64,000 bases of DNA from Paenibacillus herberti (GCF_002233675.1 NZ_NMUQ01000001.1:1315212-1379211), one strand, 5' to 3'. Shown: positions 16,529 through 23,920, numbered from the stretch's first letter. The notes: generated by a model not told the origin, from the letters alone. A program made the numbers and translations.

Positions 16529-16972
16529 ATGAAAATCACCGGCTTTTATCCCGTCCTCATTACAGTGGACGTAACGGCTACCGCTAATTTCTATCGAGAA
16601 TGGTTTGGCTTCGAGACTGTCTTTGAAGCAGATTGGTATGTCAGCCTGCAGATGAAGAGAGACGAGGAAACGGCGTTCGAGCTAGCCATCCTCGAGCTTG
16701 GACATCCCACCATTCCAGCTGCTTTTCGTGACTCAGTCAGCGGATTGATTCTTAACATCGAGGTGGATGATGTGGACGCCGAATATGAACGACTTATAAA
16801 AGACGCACAACTACCTCTGCAATTAGATATTCGTGATGAACAATTCGGCCAGCGGCATTTTATAACGAGCGATCCAAACGGTGTTATGATTGATGTCATC
16901 AAGATCATCCCCCCATCGGACGCCTTTAATGAGCAATATAGAGAGAAGGTATGGGATGAGAAGAAAGGTTGA
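16529..16972 (+). CDS. VOC-superfamily protein (glyoxalase/bleomycin-resistance fold)
   Basis: 147 residues. The ATG at 16529 is 8 bases after AAGGAG; the in-frame TTG at 16523 is too close. Two beta-alpha-beta-beta-beta modules typical of vicinal-oxygen-chelate proteins are visible: [20 protein letters not shown] at the start and [20 protein letters not shown] in the second half, ending in [10 protein letters not shown]. Such proteins bind metals and either catalyse small-molecule reactions or sequester drugs. It is co-transcribed with a TetR-type regulator 6 bases downstream under a TetR-type operator, suggesting induction by a small toxic ligand. Confidence 0.85.
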   Translation: MKITGFYPVLITVDVTATANFYREWFGFETVFEADWYVSLQMKRDEETAFELAILELGHPTIPAAFRDSVSGLILNIEVDDVDAEYERLIKDAQLPLQLDIRDEQFGQRHFITSDPNGVMIDVIKIIPPSDAFNEQYREKVWDEKKG

Positions 16973-16978
16973 CCCTAA

Positions 16979-17566
16979 ATGAAAAGAAACAAGGAAGAAA
17001 CGAAGGAAACCGTTAAAAAGCTGATAGAAGTTGCTCGAAAAAACTTCACGGAGATTGGCTACGCCAATGCTTCATTGGAAGTCATCGCTGCGGAAGCAGA
17101 GCTGACGCGAGGTGCAGTTTATCATCACTTCAAGAGTAAAAAAAAGCTGTTTCAGCTTGTACTGGAATCGATTCAGAAAGAAGTCGGAGATCAAGTTGAG
17201 CAAGCTGCATCTGCCAGCGAACAAGCATGGGAACAATTGATACTTGGGTGCCGCGCCTTCGTATCATCAGCCGTCGAACCACAAAGGAAACGGATCCTGC
17301 TCATTGATGGCCCTTCTGTTTTAGGCTGGGAAACCTGGCGCATCATGGACGAAGAGAATTCAATGCGCCATTTGCGCGAGCAGTTGCAACTGATGCAACA
17401 ACAGGGGCATCTCAAGCCGCTGCCCCTGCATGCAATGACGCATTTTCTTTCAGGGGCCTTGAACGAATCTGCCCTGTGGATTGCCGAGAACCCGGATACA
17501 GACAAGTCTCTTGAAGAGGTGATGTCCGTCATCTCAGCAGTTATTCAAAGTCTTAGCACTCAATGA
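16979..17566 (+). CDS. TetR-family transcriptional regulator
   Basis: 195 residues. The N-terminal helix-turn-helix is canonical: KKLIEVARKNFTEIGYANAS, VIAAEAELTRGAVYHHFKSK (~20-60). The C-terminal ligand-binding helical domain follows. It lies 6 bases after the VOC gene and is expected to control that operon through the dyad at 16475-16493. An internal 60-base segment has a decayed copy at 15747-15806. The 3' end runs directly into the SigK-type promoter of ExsC-like copy 2, with no terminator recognised. Confidence 0.92.
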   Translation: MKRNKEETKETVKKLIEVARKNFTEIGYANASLEVIAAEAELTRGAVYHHFKSKKKLFQLVLESIQKEVGDQVEQAASASEQAWEQLILGCRAFVSSAVEPQRKRILLIDGPSVLGWETWRIMDEENSMRHLREQLQLMQQQGHLKPLPLHAMTHFLSGALNESALWIAENPDTDKSLEEVMSVISAVIQSLSTQ

Positions 17567-17590
17567 TAGATTTTCAAACATTAACCTAGT

Positions 17591-17618
17591 ACCAATCTAT
17601 TAAAACCTCCATATATTA
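17591..17618 (+). promoter_or_regulatory. SigK-type promoter, copy 2
   Basis: ACC (17591-17593), 16-base spacer, CATATATTA (17610-17618); same CATAnnnTA -10 and spacing as copy 1. It would drive the ExsC-like genes at 17644 and 18143. Confidence 0.65.
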
Positions 17619-17643
17619 TGGTATAAAATAGGAGGTGATAGAA

Positions 17644-18105
17644 ATGGCCATTCGATTTTTAGATGAGCGCTTGTCCACTTTTCTCATTGATAGCAGCGGT
17701 ACCGGATCGCTATCCGATACCCCGTTATTAATTGGAGATATTGGGCTTCAGGTTGTAGCGGCTCAGCTTGTACCGGAGCATCTTACTAGTGTTCGAGTAT
17801 CTCTGACTGGAATGGTAGGAATTACAGCAATTGAAGGTCCGAATCTAAGCATTACGATTAGTATCGAACGAAATGGGGCAGATGCATTTGGGTCTGGCAC
17901 GGTAATATTCCAAGAGGATTTCAACTCGCAAGGAGTAGCAGCATTCAGCCCCCTAGTTGTTGTTGCGGGTGACTTCCCTCCTGCAGATGTCGTCATGGCA
18001 GGACAAATTCGCTATACCATGTTTGTAAGCGTCATTGATACGACACCAACATTATCCGGCCCAGTAACTTTTAACGGCATCGCTTCGACTGGAACAACGA
18101 CTTAG
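17644..18105 (+). CDS. ExsC-like spore-surface protein, paralogue 2
   Basis: 153 residues (MAIRFLDERLSTFLIDSSGT at the start; SGPVTFNGIASTGTTT at the end). Highly similar to paralogues 1 and 3 along its length, with the conserved LIGDIGLQVVAAQLVPEHLT and VVVAGDFPPADVVMAGQIRY blocks. ATG 5 bases after AGGAGGTGA. It is followed, without a terminator and only 37 bases later, by paralogue 3, which has no SigK-type promoter of its own; the two are read as a dicistronic sporulation unit. Confidence 0.7.
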   Translation: MAIRFLDERLSTFLIDSSGTGSLSDTPLLIGDIGLQVVAAQLVPEHLTSVRVSLTGMVGITAIEGPNLSITISIERNGADAFGSGTVIFQEDFNSQGVAAFSPLVVVAGDFPPADVVMAGQIRYTMFVSVIDTTPTLSGPVTFNGIASTGTTT

Positions 18106-18142
18106 AGTAAGGAATTTGAACGATTTTTAGGAGGTGATAGAA

Positions 18143-18604
18143 ATGGCCATTCGATTTTTAGATGAACGGCTATCCACTCTCCAGACCGATAGCAACGGTA
18201 CCGATCTTATAACCAGTACACCGTTATTGATTGGAGATATCGGACTTCAAGTCGTAGCAGCTCAGCTTGTCCCAGAGCACATAAATAGTGTAATAGTGTC
18301 GTTGGTGGGGATGGTAGGGGTTGTAGCAATTGAAGGAATCAATATAAACATTACGATTAGTATCGAACGAAATGGGGCAGACACGTTTGGATCTGGTACC
18401 GTAATATTCCAGCAGGTTTTCAACTCGCAAGGAATATCAGCTTACGGTGCGTTCCCTATAGTTGCGGGTGACTTCCCTCCTGCGGAAGCTGTGTTGGCAG
18501 GACAAATTCGCTATACCATGTTTGTTAGTGTCTCAAATACGACACAAACATTAGCCGGCCCTGTAACATTTAATGGCATTGCTTCGACTGGAACAACGAC
18601 TTAG
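18143..18604 (+). CDS. ExsC-like spore-surface protein, paralogue 3
   Basis: 153 residues, start MAIRFLDERLSTLQTDSNGT. Same architecture as paralogue 2 but more diverged in the first third (ITSTPLLIGDIGLQ, VPEHINSVIVSLVGMVGVVA) and in GISAYGAFPIVAGDFPPAEA. It keeps the AGGAGGTGATAGAA leader but lacks the upstream SigK-type element, so it depends on read-through from paralogue 2. A terminator follows. Confidence 0.7.
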   Translation: MAIRFLDERLSTLQTDSNGTDLITSTPLLIGDIGLQVVAAQLVPEHINSVIVSLVGMVGVVAIEGININITISIERNGADTFGSGTVIFQQVFNSQGISAYGAFPIVAGDFPPAEAVLAGQIRYTMFVSVSNTTQTLAGPVTFNGIASTGTTT

Positions 18605-18633
18605 AGTAAAGAAATCCAAAAGTTTTTACCATT

Positions 18634-18660
18634 AAGGCAGCCAATTACAGGCTGTCTTTT
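18634..18660 (+). terminator. Terminator after ExsC-like genes 2-3
   Basis: AAGGCAGCC / GGCTGTCTT (one G-U pair) around a 7-base loop, then TT and CGTG. A member of the repeated terminator family also seen at 15697, 16385, 20390 and 20980. Confidence 0.75.
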
Positions 18661-18774
18661 CGTGCTGATAAATTGATGCTTGCCAATAGATGCGGAGTCA
18701 TGTTTGATTATAGGGAGCTTGAAACGGCGTTCATCTGTTAGGTTAAATCATTACATACAAGGAGCGATCCACAG

Positions 18775-19851
18775 TTGAGAAGGGCTAGAAATGTAGCAGT
18801 ATTGGTATATGAAAAAGTGGATTTGCTTGATGTTGCGGGCCCCTTTGATGTTTTTGCCGTGTCGAGCAAATGGGGAGAAGACTTTAACGTGTACACGGTA
18901 GGAGAGAGGTCGATTCCAGTGAACACGATAAGCGGTTTGAGTATGAATCCCAGATACAGCTTTGACGACTGTCCTGTACCGGATATATTAATTGTACCGG
19001 GGGGCATAGGGGCACGGACAACGATGCACAATGAAGTCATTACGACCTGGATTCGTGAAATGGCCGAGCAGGCTGAGCTTGTATTGTCAGTTTGCACAGG
19101 AGCTCTCCTGTTGGCCACAGCTAATCTATTGGATGGCTTAAAAGTTACGACTAATCGCAGAGCCTTTGATCTATTGCGAGAGGTTATACCTCAATCGGCA
19201 ACGATTGTCGAGAACGTTCGTTATGTTGATAACGGCAAAATCGTCCTGTCAGCCGGTGTTACAGCCGGGATCGATGCGGCGCTTCATATCGTTTCCAGGC
19301 TGCATGGTTCAGAGAGAGCTCTCGAAACCGCGTCAATGCTGGAGCATGACTGGAGTGGGCGGCTTATAGTAAGGAGAGCTCAGAGCGAAGATATTGACGC
19401 CATGCAGCACTTGTATGTAGAAGCTGCCAAGTGGATTCGCTCCATGAAAGGGATCGTTCAGTGGGGTGAAGAAGACTTTACTCGCGAATATATGGAGCAA
19501 TTTATCCGTGAAAAAGAAGTTTTCGTCGCTTATATGAATGGTGAGCTTTCAGGCTGCTTCTCTGTCCAATGGGAATATGAAGAAATATGGGGCGACTTGT
19601 TCCATGATCAAGCCGGTTATGTGCATCGACTTGCCGTCTCGCGGAATATTAAGGGACAAGGAATCGGAAGCCGATTGCTGGATTGGGCAGAAGCTTATAT
19701 TAAAAATAAAGGAAAAACATGGATGCGCCTGGACTGCATGGCTGACAATCCAACATTGAATGATTACTATCGGAGCCAAGGGCTAGTTTATTGTGGGAGA
19801 CATGATGATCCTAGATGGAGCGCGAATTTATATGAGCGTAAAATTAAGTAG
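18775..19851 (+). CDS. DJ-1/PfpI-domain protein fused to a GNAT acetyltransferase
   Basis: 358 residues from a TTG at 18775 preceded by AAGGAG. Residues ~1-195 form a DJ-1/PfpI (class I glutamine amidotransferase-like) domain of the kind found at the N-terminus of many AraC regulators, with VDLLDVAGPFDVFAVSSKWG and the nucleophile-elbow Cys in SVCTGALLLA. Residues ~200-358 form a GNAT domain (LIVRRAQSEDIDAMQHLYVE) with the acetyl-CoA loop VSRNIKGQGIGSRLLDWAEA. In place of the usual AraC DNA-binding domain there is an acetyltransferase. Monocistronic in a run of spore-protein paralogues. Substrate unknown; a detoxification or modification role is possible. Confidence 0.85.
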   Translation: MRRARNVAVLVYEKVDLLDVAGPFDVFAVSSKWGEDFNVYTVGERSIPVNTISGLSMNPRYSFDDCPVPDILIVPGGIGARTTMHNEVITTWIREMAEQAELVLSVCTGALLLATANLLDGLKVTTNRRAFDLLREVIPQSATIVENVRYVDNGKIVLSAGVTAGIDAALHIVSRLHGSERALETASMLEHDWSGRLIVRRAQSEDIDAMQHLYVEAAKWIRSMKGIVQWGEEDFTREYMEQFIREKEVFVAYMNGELSGCFSVQWEYEEIWGDLFHDQAGYVHRLAVSRNIKGQGIGSRLLDWAEAYIKNKGKTWMRLDCMADNPTLNDYYRSQGLVYCGRHDDPRWSANLYERKIK

Positions 19852-19865
19852 ATCAATAACCTAGT

Positions 19866-19893
19866 ACCAATCTACTAAAACCTCCATATACTA
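19866..19893 (+). promoter_or_regulatory. SigK-type promoter, copy 3
   Basis: ACC (19866-19868), 16-base spacer, CATATACTA (19885-19893). Drives ExsC-like paralogue 4. The element starts 15 bases after the stop codon of the DJ-1/GNAT gene. Confidence 0.65.
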
Positions 19894-19918
19894 TGTTATC
19901 AAGTAGGAGGTGATAGAA

Positions 19919-20368
19919 ATGGCCATTCAATTTTTGGATCAACGCTTGTCCACTTTTCTCATTGATAGCAGTGGTACCGGATCGATTGCCGATACTCCGA
20001 CACTAATTGGCGATATTGGACTTCAGGTCGTAGCGGCACAGGACATAAATAGTGTTCGAGTGTCGCTGACTGGAATGGCGGGGATTATAGCGAATCCAGA
20101 GGCCGATGCAAGCATTACGCTTTGCATCGAAAAAAATGGGACGGGAACACTTGGGTCCGGCACCGTAATATTCCGTGAGGACTTCGACACGAACTTTGTA
20201 CCCGCATTCAGTCCATTAGTTGTTGTTGCGGGTGACTATCCAACCTCAGCGGAGGTGTTGGCAGGGCAAATTCGCTATACCTTGTTTGCTAGTTCCTCAG
20301 GGACGTCGCTTACACTGAACGGTCCAGTGACTTTTAACGGGTCCGCTTCAACTGGAACGACGACTTAG
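19919..20368 (+). CDS. ExsC-like spore-surface protein, paralogue 4
   Basis: 149 residues, start MAIQFLDQRLSTFLIDSSGT. With paralogue 5 it forms a subgroup in which the VPEHLTS segment is replaced by the shorter QDINS, and which contains MAGIIANPEADASITLCIEK and AGDYPTSAEVLAGQIRYTLF. A Cys in the first of these blocks is absent from the other copies. Own SigK-type promoter, AGGAGGTGA ribosome binding site and terminator. Confidence 0.7.
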   Translation: MAIQFLDQRLSTFLIDSSGTGSIADTPTLIGDIGLQVVAAQDINSVRVSLTGMAGIIANPEADASITLCIEKNGTGTLGSGTVIFREDFDTNFVPAFSPLVVVAGDYPTSAEVLAGQIRYTLFASSSGTSLTLNGPVTFNGSASTGTTT

Positions 20369-20389
20369 AGATAATAAGCTTTTCCCGTT

Positions 20390-20431
20390 AAGGCAGCCAA
20401 TTTTTGGCTGTCTTTTCGTTTTTTTTTTTGC
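20390..20431 (+). terminator. Terminator after ExsC-like gene 4
   Basis: AAGGCAGCCAA (20390-20400) pairs with TTGGCTGTCTT (20404-20414) with one G-U pair and a 3-base loop; a long T-run (TTTCG then ten or more T) follows. Confidence 0.85.
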
Positions 20432-20457
20432 ATAAGAATAATGGGAAGACACCTAAC

Positions 20458-20485
20458 ACCAATCTATTAAAACCTTCATATACTA
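20458..20485 (+). promoter_or_regulatory. SigK-type promoter, copy 4
   Basis: ACC (20458-20460), 16-base spacer, CATATACTA (20477-20485). Drives ExsC-like paralogue 5. Confidence 0.65.
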
Positions 20486-20508
20486 TTATCAAATAGGAGG
20501 TGATAGAA

Positions 20509-20958
20509 ATGGCTATTCAATTTTTGGATCAACGCGTGTCCACTTTTCTCATTGATAGCAGCGGTGCCGAACTCATAGCCGGAACCCCGTTATTAATTGG
20601 AGATATTGGGCTTCAGGTCGTAGCCGCTCAGGACGTAAATAATGTTCGAGTGTCGCTGACTGGAATGGCTGGGATTGTAGCTAATTCAGAACTCGATGCA
20701 ATCATTACACTTACCGTCGAAAAAAATGGGACAGATACGTTTGGGGCCGGCACCGTAGTATTTCAAGAAGACTTCGAAACGAGCTTCGTACCCTCATTCA
20801 GTCCATTAGTCGTTGTTGCGGGTGACTTCCCTACTGCAGCGGAGGTGTTGGCAGGGCAAATTCGTTATACCTTGTTTGCCAGCGCTTCAGCGGGTGCATT
20901 TTTAGTATCCGGTCCAGTAACTTTTAACGGGTCCGCTTCGAGTGGAACGACGGATTAG
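20509..20958 (+). CDS. ExsC-like spore-surface protein, paralogue 5
   Basis: 149 residues, start MAIQFLDQRVSTFLIDSSGA; closest to paralogue 4 (LVVVAGDFPTAAEVLAGQIR, RYTLFASASAGAF). ATG 5 bases after AGGAGGTGA, with its own SigK-type promoter and a terminator. The similarity of promoter, coding region and terminator shows that whole transcription units were duplicated. Confidence 0.7.
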   Translation: MAIQFLDQRVSTFLIDSSGAELIAGTPLLIGDIGLQVVAAQDVNNVRVSLTGMAGIVANSELDAIITLTVEKNGTDTFGAGTVVFQEDFETSFVPSFSPLVVVAGDFPTAAEVLAGQIRYTLFASASAGAFLVSGPVTFNGSASSGTTD

Positions 20959-20979
20959 AGCAATTAAGCTTTTCCCGTT

Positions 20980-21010
20980 AAGGCAGCCAATCACTGGTTG
21001 CCTTTTCGTT
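20980..21010 (+). terminator. Terminator after ExsC-like gene 5
   Basis: AAGGCAGCCA (20980-20989) / TGGTTGCCTT (20995-21004) with one G-U pair, then TTCGTTT. The open frame of the next gene begins inside the second arm. Confidence 0.75.
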
Positions 21011-21921
21011 TATTTAACAACCATGAGCCTTACTTCTTGATAAATGAGGAATTGGTCTGGGAGCTGGAAAAGCTGGGATTCGTCATCCTGACCTCAGGGG
21101 AATTCTATAAAACTTATTCTAATTTCGGCCTTCATTTTGGAATGGAAATTCGCTTCTGGGAGTTAGAAGCGTTCAACTATGTGTGGACTGCGAGCCCACA
21201 AGATTTGAAGAGAGTGCCGCCGGAACTGCTCAGTGACATCCGCAAGGAGCAGCTGCAGCTTTCAAGAGGATATTTTTATTCCGAATCATGGCTTCAGAAG
21301 CATGGACAGGCCGAAGTTTTAACCCATACCGACATCGATACTATAGATAACGACGGGGAAAAATGGCTTGTACTTACATATGAAGGCTGGCATTCACTGC
21401 AGCATGCTGTCCAAGAATCGTTGATGCAGGCCTTGATATGGGAACGACTCGCTGAACAGCCTTCCTCGCTCCACCATGAGTTGCTGCCTGACTTGCCGTC
21501 CCATCTAGAAGCGCTCGTTATGCGTTATGCCAATCGGTTTGCGGATAGTTCCGGGGCCAATTGTTTCGCTGCCACATTGGCGTTTGCTTCCGGAAGAATT
21601 GATCACGCTCAATCCATAATCGATTTATGGCTTCATGAAAGTCCTTTCCGTCGTGGTCTGGCCACTCTCGGTTATGGGGTTACCGCAACGTTCGAGGACA
21701 AGTCGCAGGTTACAGATAATCAGACCCTAGATGTACTAGTTTGGGAGGATAAACAAGGAATTGGGCAGCATGCCGCATTTTGCCTAACACAAGACTATGT
21801 CCTGAACAAGATGGGACAAAGCTGGGTCCAGCCTTGGAGCATTGTTTCCTTTGACGATGTGGCGGATTATAACGGAATTCTATCAAGCGAGGGACGGATT
21901 GTTGTTCACCGGAAATTTTAA
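20998..21921 (+). CDS. Uncharacterised protein, possible papain-like cysteine hydrolase; start uncertain
   Basis: Up to 307 residues. The open frame begins at a TTG inside the preceding terminator stem, with no ribosome binding site. Alternatives are the TTG near 21037 or ATGs deeper inside, none with a good Shine-Dalgarno, so the gene may have lost its 5' end by recombination at the duplicated terminator. The C-terminal ~130 residues contain SSGANCFAATLAFASG and, later, GIGQHAAFCLTQDYVLNKMG, an order (Cys, then His, then an acidic residue) compatible with an NlpC/P60- or transglutaminase-like fold. This is inference. A terminator follows at 21926. Confidence 0.5.
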   Translation: MPFRLFNNHEPYFLINEELVWELEKLGFVILTSGEFYKTYSNFGLHFGMEIRFWELEAFNYVWTASPQDLKRVPPELLSDIRKEQLQLSRGYFYSESWLQKHGQAEVLTHTDIDTIDNDGEKWLVLTYEGWHSLQHAVQESLMQALIWERLAEQPSSLHHELLPDLPSHLEALVMRYANRFADSSGANCFAATLAFASGRIDHAQSIIDLWLHESPFRRGLATLGYGVTATFEDKSQVTDNQTLDVLVWEDKQGIGQHAAFCLTQDYVLNKMGQSWVQPWSIVSFDDVADYNGILSSEGRIVVHRKF

Positions 21922-21925
21922 AAGC

Positions 21926-21968
21926 AAGGTACCCTTAAACTCGTAAGCCGGGGCTGGGGTGCCTTTTT
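21926..21968 (+). terminator. Terminator before the IclR cluster
   Basis: AAGGTACCC (21926-21934) pairs with GGGTGCCTT (21957-21965) with one mismatch/wobble; TTTTT follows. It isolates the sulfosugar-type cluster from the upstream spore-gene region. Confidence 0.75.
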
Positions 21969-22010
21969 AATGTCTTCATTGGATCATATTCAAATTTGTC
22001 AATTTGTGCT

Positions 22011-22033
22011 AATATGGACTAAATGTCCATATT
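22011..22033 (+). promoter_or_regulatory. Operator-like dyad upstream of the IclR-type regulator
   Basis: Perfect 9-bp arms AATATGGAC (22011-22019) and GTCCATATT (22025-22033) around TAAAT, 35 bases before the regulator's start. Size and position fit an IclR-family autoregulatory site. Confidence 0.55.
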
Positions 22034-22067
22034 TAACACATTCAAATGAAAGTGGGAGGAAGAGCAG

Positions 22068-22829
22068 ATGGAAAAACTAGATCCATCCTTAAAGGCATTG
22101 GAAATCATAGAAGCCTGCGCCAAGTCGGGCTCAGAAGGCATAGGGGTTACTGAAATTGTCAACGAAACAGGATTAAGCAGAAGCACGGTGCACAGACTAG
22201 TGATCTCGCTTACGGAATCCTTTTATCTGCGAAGGGTTGGAACGAGCAAAAAGTTTAAATTGGGGTATAGGCTGCTTCGATTGACAGATTCTCTAACCAA
22301 TGACCTGAAAATCAAGGATATTGCCTCGCCTTATTTGCATCAATTGTCTGCAACGACTCAAGAGGCAGTGCATCTAATTCAATTGGATGGCAGTTACGCC
22401 GTCTATGTCGATAAAATCGATAGTCCTCAGCCAGTCGGATTGCTCTCCAAAATTGGAACCCGAATTATGCTTCATTGTACAGGGGCAGGCAAGGTGCTGT
22501 TGGCACATTTAAGTGTTGAGCAAAGGGCGCGCATTGTTCAAGAAGTCGGACTGCCACCGCAAACTCCTTATAGTATAACGGATGCAGCAAAATTAAATCA
22601 GGAGTTAGCAGTCATAAAAGAGCAAGGATATTCAATCGATCGAATGGAAAATCGCGAAGGTATCTATTGTATCGCCGGTCCAATCTACGACCATCGTAAT
22701 GAGGTCATAGCAGCGTTTAGTGTATCAGGGCCATCCTACCGCTTTTCATTAGAGCAGTTGGATTCCCATATTCCAACTATCAAAGAGACAACGAGGCTGA
22801 TCTCGGAGCAGCTGGGATTTCAGAACTAA
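22068..22829 (+). CDS. IclR-family transcriptional regulator
   Basis: 253 residues; ATG after GGGAGGAAG. N-terminal winged helix (SLKALEIIEACAKSGSEGIG, NETGLSRSTVHRLVISLTES), then the IclR effector domain (from ~80), with GLLSKIGTRIMLHCTGAGKV and SIDRMENREGIYCIAGPIYD, the usual metabolite-binding segments. IclR proteins often control catabolic operons in response to an organic acid or sugar. It is the first gene of the 22-41 kb cluster, with its own dyad upstream, and is the obvious candidate regulator of that cluster. Confidence 0.9.
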   Translation: MEKLDPSLKALEIIEACAKSGSEGIGVTEIVNETGLSRSTVHRLVISLTESFYLRRVGTSKKFKLGYRLLRLTDSLTNDLKIKDIASPYLHQLSATTQEAVHLIQLDGSYAVYVDKIDSPQPVGLLSKIGTRIMLHCTGAGKVLLAHLSVEQRARIVQEVGLPPQTPYSITDAAKLNQELAVIKEQGYSIDRMENREGIYCIAGPIYDHRNEVIAAFSVSGPSYRFSLEQLDSHIPTIKETTRLISEQLGFQN

Positions 22830-22899
22830 ACAGCCCCGTTATCAAAGTCTCGATATTGTTGTCTGAATCAACAAGATTGAAAGGGCTTACAAGTTTTGA

Positions 22900-22928
22900 T
22901 TTACTCCGAAAAACGGATGTGATATACT
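22900..22928 (+). promoter_or_regulatory. Promoter of the catabolic cluster
   Basis: -35 TTTACT (22900-22905), 17-base spacer, -10 TATACT (22923-22928). The spacer contains TCCG-AAAAA-CGGA (22905-22917), a short dyad that could bind the IclR-type regulator. It lies 62 bases before the aldolase start. Confidence 0.5.
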
Positions 22929-22990
22929 CGGTTTGTACCAAATAAGAGACGTTATCCCATATTTGAAACAAATACGGAGGGAGCGTATTG

Positions 22991-23920
22991 ATGGCACAAT
23001 CCAGTATTCCAGATTCGTCGAAAAGTTTGAACGGAATTATTTCGGCTATGGTAACACCTTTACTTGCATCGGGCGACGATGTCGATCTGGAAGGTGTCAA
23101 GAGCTTAGTATATTTTTTGCTAGACAAAGGGATTCATGGGTTATTCCCGCTAGGCTCAACAGGTGAAGGAGTACTGTTAACCGAAGGCGTTCGAATGAAA
23201 ATGGCCGAGATGGTTATGCAAGAGGTACAAGGACAAGTACCGGTTATCGTTCATTCAGGAGCTTTCAAAGTTGGAGAAGTCATTCGGCTTTCCAATCATG
23301 CCAAGGATATCGGTGCGGATGGGGTGTCCGTTATCCCGCCGAGTTATTATTCCATGGATGAGCAAGCTCTTCTGCAATATTTCTCCATGATCGCTGAAGA
23401 ACTCGATCCATTTCCGATTTATTTATACAACATTCCTTCCAATGCCAAAAATGCCATTTCCATTCCTCTCTTTGCCAAGTTGTCGCAAAAACATCTCAAT
23501 ATTCACGGTATGAAAGAAAGCAGCATGGACTTCTCTAATTTTTACGAGCTGGTACAAGCGGCGAGACCCGAGCAAATTAAGCTGATGGGTAATGACGACC
23601 AAATTTTTGCCTCCCTATGTATTGGCGGAAACGGGGCCATCTCGGCCGGTTCAACGGCCGTACCGGAGCCTTATATCGAACTTTACAGAGCTTATGTTGA
23701 AGGAGATTTGTCCAAAGCGTTCTATTGGCAGACGATCTGCTCCAAGGTAAAAAAAATGCTTGTCAAATCATGCCCTGTCGCCCCGCACAAAAAAGTGTTG
23801 CAGCTGCGTAATGTGATGGCTGACAAGGTTAGCCCGCCCTTAAGGCAGCTGAATGAGAATGAGTTAGCGGATTTGCAAAGCTCTTTGAAAGACCTCGGTT
23901 ATTTTAGCTACCCATCTTAA
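22991..23920 (+). CDS. DapA-family aldolase (2-keto-3-deoxy sugar-acid type)
   Basis: 309 residues; the ATG at 22991 follows CGGAGGGAG. Class I aldolase/lyase of the dihydrodipicolinate synthase/N-acetylneuraminate lyase superfamily: substrate loop PLGSTGEGVLLTEG (~46), catalytic Tyr in YLYNIPSNAKN and the Schiff-base Lys in HGMKESSMDF (~170). The family includes lysine-pathway DapA, sialic-acid lyase and 2-keto-3-deoxy-gluconate-type aldolases. As first structural gene of a catabolic cluster with a dehydratase, SDR and aldehyde dehydrogenase, it is best read as cleaving a 2-keto-3-deoxy acid, proposed to be 2-keto-3-deoxy-6-sulfogluconate giving pyruvate and sulfolactaldehyde. No lysine genes are nearby. 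Confidence 0.85.
   Translation: MAQSSIPDSSKSLNGIISAMVTPLLASGDDVDLEGVKSLVYFLLDKGIHGLFPLGSTGEGVLLTEGVRMKMAEMVMQEVQGQVPVIVHSGAFKVGEVIRLSNHAKDIGADGVSVIPPSYYSMDEQALLQYFSMIAEELDPFPIYLYNIPSNAKNAISIPLFAKLSQKHLNIHGMKESSMDFSNFYELVQAARPEQIKLMGNDDQIFASLCIGGNGAISAGSTAVPEPYIELYRAYVEGDLSKAFYWQTICSKVKKMLVKSCPVAPHKKVLQLRNVMADKVSPPLRQLNENELADLQSSLKDLGYFSYPS

Noticed and set aside
22991-23920. DapA as lysine-biosynthetic dihydrodipicolinate synthase.
   Set aside because: It sits in a catabolic cluster behind an IclR regulator with no lysine or diaminopimelate genes nearby.
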